DNA of 64,000 nt from Marinicella meishanensis (GCF_019931145.1 NZ_JAIOUV010000003.1:434001-498000); one strand, 5' to 3'; counted from the first letter of the stretch, positions 36,350 to 45,558 are shown. Notes: generated by a model not told the origin, from the letters alone. Numbers and translations are program-made.

Positions 36350-37123
36350 ATGAGTCTGCCAACCAAGATCATCATTTCCGGCGTTTCAGGTCGCATTGGG
36401 CGGCGTTTGTTGCACTTGGTTCTGGATCATCCTGATTGTGAGTTGGTGGCCGGTTTGGTGTCACCCGGCAGCCGCCATTTGGGCCGAGATTTGGCTGAGC
36501 TGGCGGAGCGTGAGCCGGTGGGCATTCAGGCGGTGGAGTCTTTGGCTGGCATTGAGGCTGATGTGGTGATCGATTTTGCCCAGCCTGCCGGCTTTGAAGA
36601 ACTGGTGGACTACTGCGTGTTGGGCCAAACGGCCTTGGTCAGTGGCACCACTGGCTTGAATCAAGACAGTTTTGATCGCATTGGCCAAGCCGCCAAATAC
36701 ATTCCGGTGATGTGGACTTCGAATTTTTCATTGAACATTCAGGTGTTGAAAAACCTGTTGCAGGTGGTCAAACAAATCAACCCCAGGGGTCAATTCAGCA
36801 TCACCGAAACCCACCATGTACACAAAAAAGACATGCCTTCTGGTACCGCCATATCGTTGGCCCAAGCCATCGATCCACAGAGCAACATGACCAAAACCGG
36901 GGATGCCGATTTCCAGCTGGGAACGGTGGCCATCCACTCGGTGCGAGAAGGCGAGGTGCCCGGCACCCATGAAGTCAGTGTGCAACTGGAAGCCGAAACC
37001 TTCACCTTCAAACACGAAGCCCACGATCCCGCCATCTTCGCCCAAGGGGCCCTGGATGCCGCCTTGTGGTTGGCTCAGCAACCCATTGGCTTATACGACC
37101 TGAACGCGGTTTTGATGGGCTGA
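36350..37123 (+). CDS. dapB: 4-hydroxy-tetrahydrodipicolinate reductase
   Basis: NAD(P)H-dependent step of the diaminopimelate/lysine pathway. The N-terminal dinucleotide motif is IIISGVSGRIGRRLL, SGTTGLNQDSFD lies mid-protein, and the catalytic signature is ETHHVHKKDMPSGTA (HHxxKxDxPSGTA). 257 residues from ATG 36350, with AGGAA upstream; a longer open frame to 36236 has no support. The dnaJ-dapB proximity is common in gammaproteobacteria, but an antisense hypothetical separates them here, and carA does not follow. Confidence 0.95.
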   Translation: MSLPTKIIISGVSGRIGRRLLHLVLDHPDCELVAGLVSPGSRHLGRDLAELAEREPVGIQAVESLAGIEADVVIDFAQPAGFEELVDYCVLGQTALVSGTTGLNQDSFDRIGQAAKYIPVMWTSNFSLNIQVLKNLLQVVKQINPRGQFSITETHHVHKKDMPSGTAISLAQAIDPQSNMTKTGDADFQLGTVAIHSVREGEVPGTHEVSVQLEAETFTFKHEAHDPAIFAQGALDAALWLAQQPIGLYDLNAVLMG

Positions 37124-37195
37124 GGTATGCCCAATACCCTTATTAAAGCGTCATCCCGGACTCCGATCCAGTCTCAAATCAAGTGCCAAAATAAC

Positions 37196-37247
37196 CGACT
37201 CACCGGCCCCAGTATTCACTGGGGGCAGGCTCTTCGCCGGTGAGTCG
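37196..37247. repeat. Nested perfect inverted repeat downstream of dapB
   Basis: A 12-bp perfect inverted repeat (37196-37207 / 37236-37247, CGACTCACCGGC and its complement) encloses a second 6-bp hairpin (CCCAGT-ATTC-ACTGGG, 37208-37223). It begins 73 nt after dapB. There is no T-run. The rest of 37124-37356 shows no gene. Confidence 0.6.
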
Positions 37248-37356
37248 TAAGTTGCTGTAATGAATTGCTGATATTGATCCTTTTGCAACACCCACACATC
37301 TACTGGGTATTAATAGAGGAAATAAATGGCGTTGTCATTGTTTACTTCAAAGATTA

Positions 37357-38070
37357 TCAAAGCCATTCCTGCGCCGTGTAATACCCACCATTCTCACCTT
37401 CGCCTTGCAGCAGGCGCAGACACACGGCGGCGATGTCCTGGGGGGCTGCCAGTTGGCCGGTTGCGTGGAATTCTTGCCACATGTCGACCATGGGGAAATC
37501 AGTTTTGTCTTGGGCGCGGATCTCGGCTTGCATGTCGGTGTTCATCACCCCAGGGTTGATGACCAGGCAACGAACTGGGTGGGTTTGGTCTTGTTGTTCG
37601 GTGGCCAGGGTGTCGATGTACCGCTCAAAAAACGCCTTGCTGGCTGAATACACTGCCAAACCAGGGATGGCACGGCGGGCAGCACCGGACGAGATGTAGG
37701 CGATGGTCTTGGCACAGTCGGTGTCCTGGTAAGCCGCCAAAAAAGCGCGGATCAACAGCAAAGTGCTGGTCACGTTGATGGCCAGGTGTTGGGTGATGAC
37801 CGCTGGATCAGCTTGTGACAAGGGGCCAAACGGGGCCAAGGTGGCGGTGTTGATCAGCAAATGGATGCCATCATCAGCACGGTGTTGGGCAAAAGTGTGG
37901 GCAAAGGTGGCTTGGCAGCTGTTGGGATCGGCAAAATCGCAAGCAATGTGTTGCTGCCCTTGTCCTGAACGGGAAAACTCAAGCACTTGGTGTCCTTGCT
38001 CAGTGAACTGGTTCACCAGCTCGACACCCAGGCCTTTTGAGCCGCCTGCCACAAAAGTCAATTCGGTCAT
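37357..38070 (-). CDS. Short-chain dehydrogenase/reductase
   Basis: 237-residue SDR-family oxidoreductase. The cofactor loop is FVAGGSKGLGVELV (TGxxxGxG variant beginning GG), the DFADP acidic patch lies near residue 48, LLINTATLAPFG replaces the NNAG motif, and the catalytic Ser and YxxxK are in YISSGAARRAIPGLAVYSASK. PGVMNTDM near the end supports NADP(H) binding. The start at 38070 is supported by AGGA upstream. It resembles SDRs related to sepiapterin reductase; substrate unknown. Monocistronic. Confidence 0.85.
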   Translation of the reverse strand: MTELTFVAGGSKGLGVELVNQFTEQGHQVLEFSRSGQGQQHIACDFADPNSCQATFAHTFAQHRADDGIHLLINTATLAPFGPLSQADPAVITQHLAINVTSTLLLIRAFLAAYQDTDCAKTIAYISSGAARRAIPGLAVYSASKAFFERYIDTLATEQQDQTHPVRCLVINPGVMNTDMQAEIRAQDKTDFPMVDMWQEFHATGQLAAPQDIAAVCLRLLQGEGENGGYYTAQEWL

Positions 38071-38276
38071 CAGTGATCCTGCGTATAAAAGGGGTCCATG
38101 ATAAGGATTGTGGGGCACAGAATCAATCTTGTGTTATGCGACTTCAGTCAATATGTCAGGCTTACAGGCCACAGCCATGGCCAGACCAAGAGAAGATGGC
38201 TGGTTCGACATACGCAATTCAACGGATGTACACCCCTGGGCTTCGCTTTTTACAATGGTGAAAAAAAGAGAGGCCC

Positions 38277-39506
38277 ATGGACAATCAACTGTTTGAACTT
38301 CAATATGCATTAGACACCTTTTATTTCCTGGTTTGCGGGGCATTGGTGATGTGGATGGCTGCTGGCTTTTCCATGTTGGAGGCCGGCTTGGTGCGCAGCA
38401 AAAACACCACTGAAATCCTCACCAAAAACGTCGCTTTGTATGCCATATCTTGTACCTTGTACATGCTCATTGGCTACGCCATGATGTACCCAGAATTGGG
38501 TGTGGCCCTGTTGGACGGCATCACTGAAGACGGGGTGGCAGCCGATAAAACCTATGCCCCATCAGCGGACTTTTTCTTTCAAGTGGTGTTTGTGGCCACC
38601 GCCATGTCAATCGTTTCTGGTGCCGTGGCTGAGCGCATGAAATTGGTGGCTTTTCTGTTGTTCGCGGTGGTGATGACCGGCTTCATCTACCCCCTGGAAG
38701 GTCATTGGACCTGGGGTGAAGGCGAGGTGTTTGGCTGGTATTCATTGAAGGTCCTGGGTTTCTCTGACTTTGCCGGCTCGGGCATCGTTCACCTGGCCGG
38801 TGCGGCAGCGGCCCTCAGCGGGGTCATGTGGTTGGGCCCGAGGGCAGGAAAATATGACGCCCAAGGTCGGGTCAAAGCAATCCCCGGAGCCAATTTGCCC
38901 TTGGCCACTTTGGGCACCTTCATTTTGTGGATGGGCTGGTTCGGCTTCAATGGCGGCTCGGTGTTGGCCACCGCTTCGGTGGAAAATGCCAATGCCGTGG
39001 CGGTGGTGTTCATGAACACCAATGCGGCCGCTGCCGGTGGCTTGATCGCGGCTTTGGTCACCGCCAAGCTGTTGTTTGGCAAAGCCGATTTGACCATGAC
39101 CCTCAATGGCGCCTTGGCGGGGCTGGTCGCCATCACCGCCGAACCCTCGACGCCGACGCCAGCCTTGGCCACCGTGTTCGGTGCCGCCGGTGGCGTGTTG
39201 GTGGTGTTTTCAGTGATCCTGTTCGACAAGCTGAAACTGGATGATCCGGTCGGTGCCATTTCGGTGCACGGCGTGGTGGGTTTTTTGGGCTTGTTGCTGG
39301 TGCCATTGACCAATGGCGAGGTCAAACTCAGCGGTCAAATCATCGGCGCCCTGACCATATTCACCTGGGTGTTTGTCAGCAGTTCTCTGGTGTGGTGGTT
39401 GCTCAAGCAAACCATTGGCATCCGGGTCTCTGCTGAAGAAGAATATGAGGGCATCGACGTGTCCGAGTGTGGCATGGAAGCCTACCCTGAATTCACCAAC
39501 AGCTGA
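38277..39506 (+). CDS. amt: Ammonium transporter (Amt family)
   Basis: Membrane ammonium channel of 409 residues with about 11 hydrophobic helices. Family signatures: FSMLEAGLVRSKNTTEIL, GHWTWGEG, the first pore His in DFAGSGIVHLAGAAAALSG, WFGFNGGSVL, and the second pore His in AISVHGVVGFLGLLL. A start with GAGAGG upstream is clear. The usual glnK partner is not adjacent, so control by a PII protein would have to come from elsewhere. No sigma54 (GG-N10-GC) promoter is obvious in the 200 bp upstream. Confidence 0.96.
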   Translation: MDNQLFELQYALDTFYFLVCGALVMWMAAGFSMLEAGLVRSKNTTEILTKNVALYAISCTLYMLIGYAMMYPELGVALLDGITEDGVAADKTYAPSADFFFQVVFVATAMSIVSGAVAERMKLVAFLLFAVVMTGFIYPLEGHWTWGEGEVFGWYSLKVLGFSDFAGSGIVHLAGAAAALSGVMWLGPRAGKYDAQGRVKAIPGANLPLATLGTFILWMGWFGFNGGSVLATASVENANAVAVVFMNTNAAAAGGLIAALVTAKLLFGKADLTMTLNGALAGLVAITAEPSTPTPALATVFGAAGGVLVVFSVILFDKLKLDDPVGAISVHGVVGFLGLLLVPLTNGEVKLSGQIIGALTIFTWVFVSSSLVWWLLKQTIGIRVSAEEEYEGIDVSECGMEAYPEFTNS

Positions 39507-39529
39507 AGGGCCTTTTAACACCCATTGAA

Positions 39530-39841
39530 TGACCACTGTTCAGGTTACAAAGGTCACAATCAAGGCGCGAAAAGCGTGGTTTGGTTATTCCAATCGAGCG
39601 ATGAGCAACGCAGGGTGTGGCCTTTGTAGGCTGAACCCATGGGGCTGGATCGGATTTTCCACCCATCGGCGTTATTCACTCGTTCATGTGGAGTGACCAC
39701 AGGTCACGACTGATGCCTTGATGGCTGAAAAATACGATCCAGCAGTCGCCTTTCAGTGGGTGTTAACAGGCCCAACTACTTCTTGTGTTGGGGAGAACTG
39801 GGGCCTTACGAAAGGCCCCTTGCTTTTCGTTCTCCTCTTTT
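39530..39841 (+). ncRNA. Candidate small RNA after amt
   Basis: About 280 bp of gene-free sequence after amt ends in a strong plus-strand terminator, although no gene on this strand lies closer than amt. The stretch contains several short inverted repeats (e.g. GTGACC-ACA-GGTCAC near 39697). It could be a long amt 3' UTR or an independent sRNA. The 5' end shown is arbitrary. No known RNA family motif was found. Confidence 0.35.
39792..39841 (+). terminator. Strong intrinsic terminator
   Basis: GGGGCCTT-ACGA-AAGGCCCC (39800-39819) is enclosed by a second stem GGAGAAC/GTTCTCC (39792-39798 and 39829-39835) and followed by a T-rich tract with a run of eight T. The T-run fixes the direction as plus. 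Confidence 0.8.
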
Positions 39842-39855
39842 TTTGACTGCAGACC

Positions 39856-41712
39856 CTAATATGTCAGGTCAACTTTGGTGAACAAACGTTTTGGTGCTTG
39901 GCCCAATATTTGTGTCAACAAGTGATTCATGGTTTTAACGTCGTTGTCAAAGCCGCCATGGGTCTCACTCCAACTGCGGTCTTCGCCGCCATTTTTGCCT
40001 TGCGATATGATCCGTTCCAAGCGTTGATGTGGGGGCAAATTTGCCGCATGTTTTTCCATACCCAGTATCGGCGTTTTCTTTTTCTCTTCAAAAGCCCTGG
40101 AAACCAAAAACAGCAGCGACTTGCGGTATGGGCCGACGCTGTCGTCTTTTTCCAGCTGTTTACTCAGGTTGTATAGGCTTAATTGGTCAACACCGTGGGT
40201 TTTGGCCTGGCTGTTCAAGGCCGGTAGGTAATGGTCGTCAAAGAAATCCAAGCTGGCCGCAGGCGCCAACAAGGCCGCGGTGCTGATGCGCATGCGGTTT
40301 TGGCTGGGCAGTTGACTCATGCGGTTGAGCAACCAGCCGAGCAAGATGGCACCGGTGCTGTGACCGATGAGGTGCAGCTTGATGGTTTTCCCTTCGGTCC
40401 GTTGTTGGTTGTTCTGTTGGATCGCCTGCAGGAACAGCTGTAACACCTGGGTGCCGGCCCCGGGTTTATTGAAGGGCAGGCGGGCACCGGCTTTCATCTC
40501 CCGCCAAAACGCCCGGCCAGGGACCCGGGTGAGTTTTTCAATCAGCCAGTCGGTGGCATCGGTGATGCCGCCGGCACGGTCTTCGACCGGGTCTTTTTTG
40601 CGAAAAATCAGGTCTTTCAATTCTTCTTTCAGCCCGGTGTCATACATGAAATGGTAGGGGTAGATGCCATTTTCTTTGAACACCTCTTTCATGCCATTGA
40701 TGCGTTTGGCCGAGGCATCGGGGCTGTTCAAGCCGCCATGGGCGTAGAACACGACGTGTTGGTAATCGGTTGAGGTGGACAATAGGTCGGTGGTGATTTT
40801 GACGTCATCCAAGGTTGACCAATATTTGCCGGCATCATCAAAGCGGCCGTCATCAATGTGCACAAAATGTCCGGCTATTTCAGCCCGGTTGGGTTTGCGG
40901 CTGCCCATGGCTTTGGCGGCAAAAGAAGCCTGGTTCTTGGGATCCAAATGCCAAATCTGTGGGGTTTCCAAAGCCAGTCGCAAAACCCAGGCGTCCTGGA
41001 TGTTCTGCTGCCAGTCTTCATAGGTCCAGATGGCCAAACCATCCTTGCCCCATTGTTTGCCCCAGGAATTTTGCACCCAAAAGCCTTTTTTGTTGTAGCC
41101 CACAATGGCGAAAGCATGGCTGCCGGCGTGTTCATCGTGTTGGCTGATCAAGCCGTCTTCAACGGCTTCGGTGGCCCAGCCCTGGTGCACGCGGGCCGAA
41201 CAATAGATCACCCCGGCCTCGTTGATGGCGGCGTGAAAATCCGACACTCGGTGGTTCAAGCGGTAATAGGCACCCACCGTGTTCTTGCGCGCGTCTTTGG
41301 CGGCATCCAGGCTGAATTGACCCGGTCGGTTCGCTTGGTAAGGCCACAGGGCATCTTCGGCCACGCCCATGTTGTACCAGCCTTTGATGGCGCCGCGACA
41401 AGAAGAGCCTGAGTAGTTTTCACCTTCCCATTCATCATGCCTTTTGGCCATTTCATACAACATCCGTGAGGACACCCGTTTCTCGTCATCGCCGCGTTGT
41501 TGGTTCAAGTAGTTGATCACCGCGGCCAAGGCAAAGCCGGTGCAAGCCCCTTCGCTTTTTTGGTCGAGGATGTGCAGATTCCGCGGTGGATCCCGCCGAC
41601 TGTCCAAGTTGACCAAGGCCGGTTGGTACAACCAATCACGGATGTCCGGTAAGTCAGGGGCCACATTGGTGATGTGGTTGTTGATTTGCTGATCGTTGCT
41701 GGCTGCTGTCAT
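39856..41712 (-). CDS. Papain-like (C1) peptidase fused to a GHSTG serine hydrolase
   Basis: 618 residues, no signal peptide. N-terminal half: C1 cysteine peptidase with oxyanion Gln51 and nucleophile Cys57 (LDQKSEGACTGFALAA), catalytic His near 199 (GSHAFAIVGYNKKG) and Asn near 215 (FWVQNSWGKQWG). There is no propeptide. C-terminal half (from ~300): alpha/beta-hydrolase features, with VVFYAHGGLN near residue 325 (oxyanion HGG), nucleophile elbow LHLIGHSTGAILLGWLL near 450, and a possible catalytic His in SETHGGFDND near the C-terminus. Both active sites look intact. The start at 41712 is supported by GGAGGGAAATC upstream. Two-headed enzymes of this kind may act in toxin, peptide or lipid processing; the actual role is unknown. 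Confidence 0.8.
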   Translation of the reverse strand: MTAASNDQQINNHITNVAPDLPDIRDWLYQPALVNLDSRRDPPRNLHILDQKSEGACTGFALAAVINYLNQQRGDDEKRVSSRMLYEMAKRHDEWEGENYSGSSCRGAIKGWYNMGVAEDALWPYQANRPGQFSLDAAKDARKNTVGAYYRLNHRVSDFHAAINEAGVIYCSARVHQGWATEAVEDGLISQHDEHAGSHAFAIVGYNKKGFWVQNSWGKQWGKDGLAIWTYEDWQQNIQDAWVLRLALETPQIWHLDPKNQASFAAKAMGSRKPNRAEIAGHFVHIDDGRFDDAGKYWSTLDDVKITTDLLSTSTDYQHVVFYAHGGLNSPDASAKRINGMKEVFKENGIYPYHFMYDTGLKEELKDLIFRKKDPVEDRAGGITDATDWLIEKLTRVPGRAFWREMKAGARLPFNKPGAGTQVLQLFLQAIQQNNQQRTEGKTIKLHLIGHSTGAILLGWLLNRMSQLPSQNRMRISTAALLAPAASLDFFDDHYLPALNSQAKTHGVDQLSLYNLSKQLEKDDSVGPYRKSLLFLVSRAFEEKKKTPILGMEKHAANLPPHQRLERIISQGKNGGEDRSWSETHGGFDNDVKTMNHLLTQILGQAPKRLFTKVDLTY

Positions 41713-41813
41713 GATTTCCCTCCGACGTTGGTTCTCACCAATTGTTTTATCGGATTGTGAATAAAAGTGCAAAAGAAAAATGAAAAATCAAAGCTTGTGA
41801 CTCACCAAGCCAC

Positions 41814-41839
41814 AAAAAAAGGCCGCATCAAGCGGCCTT
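41814..41839 (-). terminator. Terminator of the fad operon (minus strand)
   Basis: On the minus strand, AAGGCCGC-TTGAT-GCGGCCTT is followed by five further T residues. It lies 150 nt beyond the fadA stop and before the peptidase promoter region. Confidence 0.8.
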
Positions 41840-41854
41840 CATGGTAAAGAAGCT

Positions 41855-41981
41855 GTGACACAGGGAAGTGTCACCTTGAGCCTAATGGCTCAAGTGAGGT
41901 AAAAAACACCAGCAAAATGACACTTTTGCGTTCAAGTGTTTTTTACCGTCCTTGAAAATGGCCAGGATGGCCATTTCCAAG
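41855..41981. repeat. Run of four hairpins between fadA and its terminator
   Basis: In order: GTGACAC/GTGTCAC (41855-41874), CTTGAGCC/GGCTCAAG (41875-41894), a 12-bp perfect stem GGTAAAAAACAC and its complement (41898-41909/41936-41947) with an inner GCAAAA/TTTTGC, and AAATGGCC/GGCCATTT (41956-41976). All arms are perfect. With the terminator they form five consecutive stem-loops in 168 nt. Confidence 0.75.
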
Positions 41982-41989
41982 ATATTCAA

Positions 41990-43177
41990 TTACAGTGCTT
42001 CAATGATGCCAGCGGCGCCCATGCCCGTACCTATACACATGGTCACCATGCCGTATTTGCCGCCAGTGCGGCGCAAACCGTGGATGGCGGTGGCGGCGCG
42101 GCAGGCGCCGGTGGCACCCAAGGGGTGACCCAAAGCAATGGCGCCGCCATTGGGGTTGACTATTGCTGGGTTCAGGCCCAATTCGCCGATCACTGCCAGC
42201 GACTGCGCGGCAAAGGCTTCATTCAGCTCAATCCAGTCCAGGTCATCCTGTTTGATGCCGGTCAATGCCAGCACTTTGGGGATGGCTTTGATCGGCCCGA
42301 TGCCCATGATTTCAGGCGGCACACCGGCCACTGAAAAGCCATGGAACTGGGCGATGGGGGTCAGGTTGTCGCGTTTGAGCACGTCTTCATTGACCAGCAA
42401 CAACGCCCCGGCGCCATCGGACATTTGTGATGAATTGCCGGCGGTCACCGAGCCACCCATGCGGAACACCGGGCGCAGTTGGTTCAGCACGGCTTCCGAC
42501 GAGCCGGGTCTTGGACCCTCATCGGTGTCCACCATGCGGCTTGAGACGATGCTTTCAGCGGTGGCCAGATCCGGTTGTTTGCGGGTGATTTCATAAGGAA
42601 TGATTTCATCTTTGAAAAAACCCTGCTGAATGGCGTTGATGGCGCGGTTGTGCGACTCCACCGCAAAACGGTCCTGGTCTTCACGGGATACTTGCCACTG
42701 TTCGGCCACTTTTTCGGCGGTGATGCCCATGCCGTAGGCGATGGCCACATCCTGGTTGTCACTGAACACCTTGGGGTTCATGGCCACTTTGTGGCCCATC
42801 ATTGGCACCATGCTCATGCTTTCGGTGCCGCCGGCAATGGCGGCGTCCATTTGGCCGGTGGCAATTTGCTGGGCGGCGATGGCCACGGCCTGGATGCCCG
42901 ATGAACAAAAGCGGTTGATGGTCATGGCTGGCACACTTTCGGGCAAACCGGCGAGCAGGGCGGCGATGCGTGCCACATTCATGCCTTGTTCTGCTTCGGG
43001 CATGGCACAGCCAATCACCACATCACCGATGGTATGTGGATCAAACGACGGGTTGCGGGCGATGATTTCTGACAAACAACGGGCCAGCAGGTCATCGGGA
43101 CGGGTTTTGTTGAACATGCCTCTTGGTGCCTTACCAATGGGGGTTCTGACCGCTTCTACAATATATACGGGTTTCAT
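41990..43177 (-). CDS. fadA: Acetyl-CoA C-acyltransferase (thiolase)
   Basis: Last step of beta-oxidation: thiolytic release of acetyl-CoA. Seen: MKPVYIVEAVRTPIGKAPRG, the nucleophile Cys in INRFCSSGIQAVAIAA near residue 90, GGTESMSMVPMMG, and the C-terminal ALGHPLGATGACRAA and CIGTGMGAAGIIE with the second active Cys. 395 residues. The start at 43177 is preferred over 43183 (MI prefix), having AGGAGAAT just upstream. It follows the fadN/fadB-like gene by 14 bp as the last gene of the operon. Confidence 0.95.
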   Translation of the reverse strand: MKPVYIVEAVRTPIGKAPRGMFNKTRPDDLLARCLSEIIARNPSFDPHTIGDVVIGCAMPEAEQGMNVARIAALLAGLPESVPAMTINRFCSSGIQAVAIAAQQIATGQMDAAIAGGTESMSMVPMMGHKVAMNPKVFSDNQDVAIAYGMGITAEKVAEQWQVSREDQDRFAVESHNRAINAIQQGFFKDEIIPYEITRKQPDLATAESIVSSRMVDTDEGPRPGSSEAVLNQLRPVFRMGGSVTAGNSSQMSDGAGALLLVNEDVLKRDNLTPIAQFHGFSVAGVPPEIMGIGPIKAIPKVLALTGIKQDDLDWIELNEAFAAQSLAVIGELGLNPAIVNPNGGAIALGHPLGATGACRAATAIHGLRRTGGKYGMVTMCIGTGMGAAGIIEAL

Positions 43178-43191
43178 AATCAATTCTCCTA

Positions 43192-45558
43192 TCAGTTGCG
43201 CAGAGGCTTACCGGTTTTCAGGGTGTGTTCGATGCGGGCCAAAGTTTTGGGCATTTGGATCAGCTCCATGAAGTATTTGCGCTCCAGATCCAGCAAGTAC
43301 TGTTCATTGACCAACGATCCGGCGTCCACATAACCACCACACATGACGATGGCGATGCGGCGGGCGATTTCACAATCGTGTTCGGAGACCATGTTGCCTT
43401 CCAGCATGTTGGCCAGGATCATCTCCATGTTGGCGATGCCGGGTTCACCAGCGACGCGGATGTGTTGTTCATTGGCCGGTGGCACGTAGCCCCGGTCATG
43501 CAAGTAATTGACTTTGGCTTTGGCCACATACAAGATTTCATGCGGGTTGAACACCACTTCGGTGTCGGCCCTGAGGAAACCGATTTCTTTCGCTTCCAAA
43601 GCGCTGCCAGCCACCGCAGCCATGGCCACTTTCTTGAAGTAATGCTCCAACATGGGATACAAGTCTGGACCAAAGGATTCTTGGGCACAACGGCGGGCAA
43701 TCTCTTTCAAGCCACCGCCGGCTGGTAACAAGCCGACCCCGGCTTCAACCAAGCCAATGTAGGTTTCAAACGCCGCCACCACCGAGGTGCAGCTCATGGA
43801 GAATTCACAACCCCCACCCAGGGCCATGCCACGGGTGGCCAACACGGTCGGTACCCGGCTGAAGCGCAGGGTTTGTGAGGTTTGTTGGAAGAAGTCGACA
43901 TTTTGTTCGACCGCTGCCACCTGGCCATCGGCAATGGCCATGGCCGCTGGGGCCAGGTTGGCGCCCAGGGTGAACGGCTCTTCGGTTTGCCACACGATCA
44001 AACCTTTGAAATCTTTTTCAGCGATGGCCACCGCTTGGCGCAGGCCTTTGAGCACGCCTTCGGCGATGATGTGTTTTTTGGTTTTGAAACTGGCGATAGC
44101 GATTTCATCCCCTTGGTGCCAAATGCGGATGTCATCGTCCTCGAACAGGGTCTCGCCATAATTGGCTTGTTCCGAGATCAAGCGATCGGGGAACAACTGT
44201 CGTTGGTAAACCGGCGCAGTGGAGCGGGGTTTGAAACTGGCTTCGGCGGCCGAGTAAGAACCCTCTGGGCCGTGGGCTCCATCGACCTTCATGACCCAAG
44301 CGGGCAACGGCGATGAGGCCATGGTTTTACCGGCATCAATGTCATCCACGATCAAGGACACGATGTGATTCCAACCAGAGGCTTGCCAAGTTTCGAAAGG
44401 TCCCTGAGCATAGCCAAAGCCCCAGCGAATGGCCAAATCAATGTCCCGGGCGGTGTCGGCAATGTGCTCCAATTGGGTGGCACAGTAATGGAACAAGTCG
44501 CGGAAAATGGACCACAAGAATTGGGCTTGTGGAGATTCGGTCAAGGCCTGCAAGTCGCGCAAACGGTCTTGTGGCTTGCCTTGTTTCATGATCTCTAACA
44601 CGCGCGGATCAATTGCCACATTTTGCGCGCGGTATTCACCTTGTTCGGTGTCCAACACCAGGATGTCACGGCCTTTTTTCATGTAGACACCGGCGCCAGT
44701 TTTCTGACCCAAAGCCCCTTTCTCGATCAAGGACTGCATCCAGGCTGGTTGCTCGAAATGGGCGTGCCATGGATCGTCCGGCAAACCGTTTTTCATGGTG
44801 TTGATGGTGTGGGCCAGGGTGTCCAGTCCGACCACATCGGCGGTGCGGAAGGTGGCTGATTTGGGCCGACCTATCAACACCCCAGTCAGTGCATCAATGG
44901 TTTCAAAGGGCAGCCCAAATTGCGCCCCATGGTGCATGGTGGAAACAATCGAAAACACCCCGATGCGGTTGGCGATGAAGTTGGGCGTGTCTTTGGCAAT
45001 GATCACACCTTTGCCAACCACGGTGGTCAACACGGCTTCCAAATCACTGACCACTTGTGGATCGGTGTTGCCGGTGGGGATGATTTCCACCAGGTGCATG
45101 TACCGCGGTGGGTTGAAAAAGTGCACCCCGCAGAACTTGGACTGCAAAGAAGCCGGCAACACGGTGGCCAGTTCATTGATGCTCAGGCCAGAGGTGTTGG
45201 TGGTGAAAATGGCGTCTTCACGGATGTGGTCTTCAACCATGTCATACACGGACTTCTTGATGTCCATGCGCTCGGCCACCGCTTCAATGATCAGATCGGC
45301 CTGTTGCAATTTGTCCAGGTCATCTTCATAGTTGGCTGGCTCGATCAGGGACAACACCTGGCTGTCGCCCAAGGGGGCTGGTTTCAGTTTTTTCAGGGTG
45401 GCCAAAGCCTTATCGACAATGCCATTTTTGGGGCCTTCTTTGGCTGCCAGGTCAAACAGGATGGCGGGTATTCCGGCATTGGCGAAATGGGCGGCGATTT
45501 GTGCCCCCATCACCCCAGCGCCCAGAATGGCCACTTTTTTGATTGGTTTAGTTTTCAT
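43192..45558 (-). CDS. 3-hydroxyacyl-CoA dehydrogenase / enoyl-CoA hydratase (FadN type)
   Basis: Bifunctional beta-oxidation enzyme, 788 residues. Domain order is dehydrogenase first: VAILGAGVMGAQIAAHFANAG (NAD loop), IEAVAERMDIKKSVY, FCGVHFFNPPRYMHLVEIIP and DTPNFIANRIGVF. The second part is the crotonase fold: VLATRGMALGGGCEFSMSCT and GLVEAGVGLLPAGGGLKE with the hydratase oxyanion Gly and acid residue. E. coli FadB has the opposite order, so this is the FadN/type seen in Bacillus and many marine gammaproteobacteria. It overlaps the FadE-like gene by 11 bp. Confidence 0.93.
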   Translation of the reverse strand: MKTKPIKKVAILGAGVMGAQIAAHFANAGIPAILFDLAAKEGPKNGIVDKALATLKKLKPAPLGDSQVLSLIEPANYEDDLDKLQQADLIIEAVAERMDIKKSVYDMVEDHIREDAIFTTNTSGLSINELATVLPASLQSKFCGVHFFNPPRYMHLVEIIPTGNTDPQVVSDLEAVLTTVVGKGVIIAKDTPNFIANRIGVFSIVSTMHHGAQFGLPFETIDALTGVLIGRPKSATFRTADVVGLDTLAHTINTMKNGLPDDPWHAHFEQPAWMQSLIEKGALGQKTGAGVYMKKGRDILVLDTEQGEYRAQNVAIDPRVLEIMKQGKPQDRLRDLQALTESPQAQFLWSIFRDLFHYCATQLEHIADTARDIDLAIRWGFGYAQGPFETWQASGWNHIVSLIVDDIDAGKTMASSPLPAWVMKVDGAHGPEGSYSAAEASFKPRSTAPVYQRQLFPDRLISEQANYGETLFEDDDIRIWHQGDEIAIASFKTKKHIIAEGVLKGLRQAVAIAEKDFKGLIVWQTEEPFTLGANLAPAAMAIADGQVAAVEQNVDFFQQTSQTLRFSRVPTVLATRGMALGGGCEFSMSCTSVVAAFETYIGLVEAGVGLLPAGGGLKEIARRCAQESFGPDLYPMLEHYFKKVAMAAVAGSALEAKEIGFLRADTEVVFNPHEILYVAKAKVNYLHDRGYVPPANEQHIRVAGEPGIANMEMILANMLEGNMVSEHDCEIARRIAIVMCGGYVDAGSLVNEQYLLDLERKYFMELIQMPKTLARIEHTLKTGKPLRN

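Noticed and set aside
39530-39841. RNase P RNA, tmRNA or SRP RNA in the gap after amt
   Set aside because: None of their conserved words is present.
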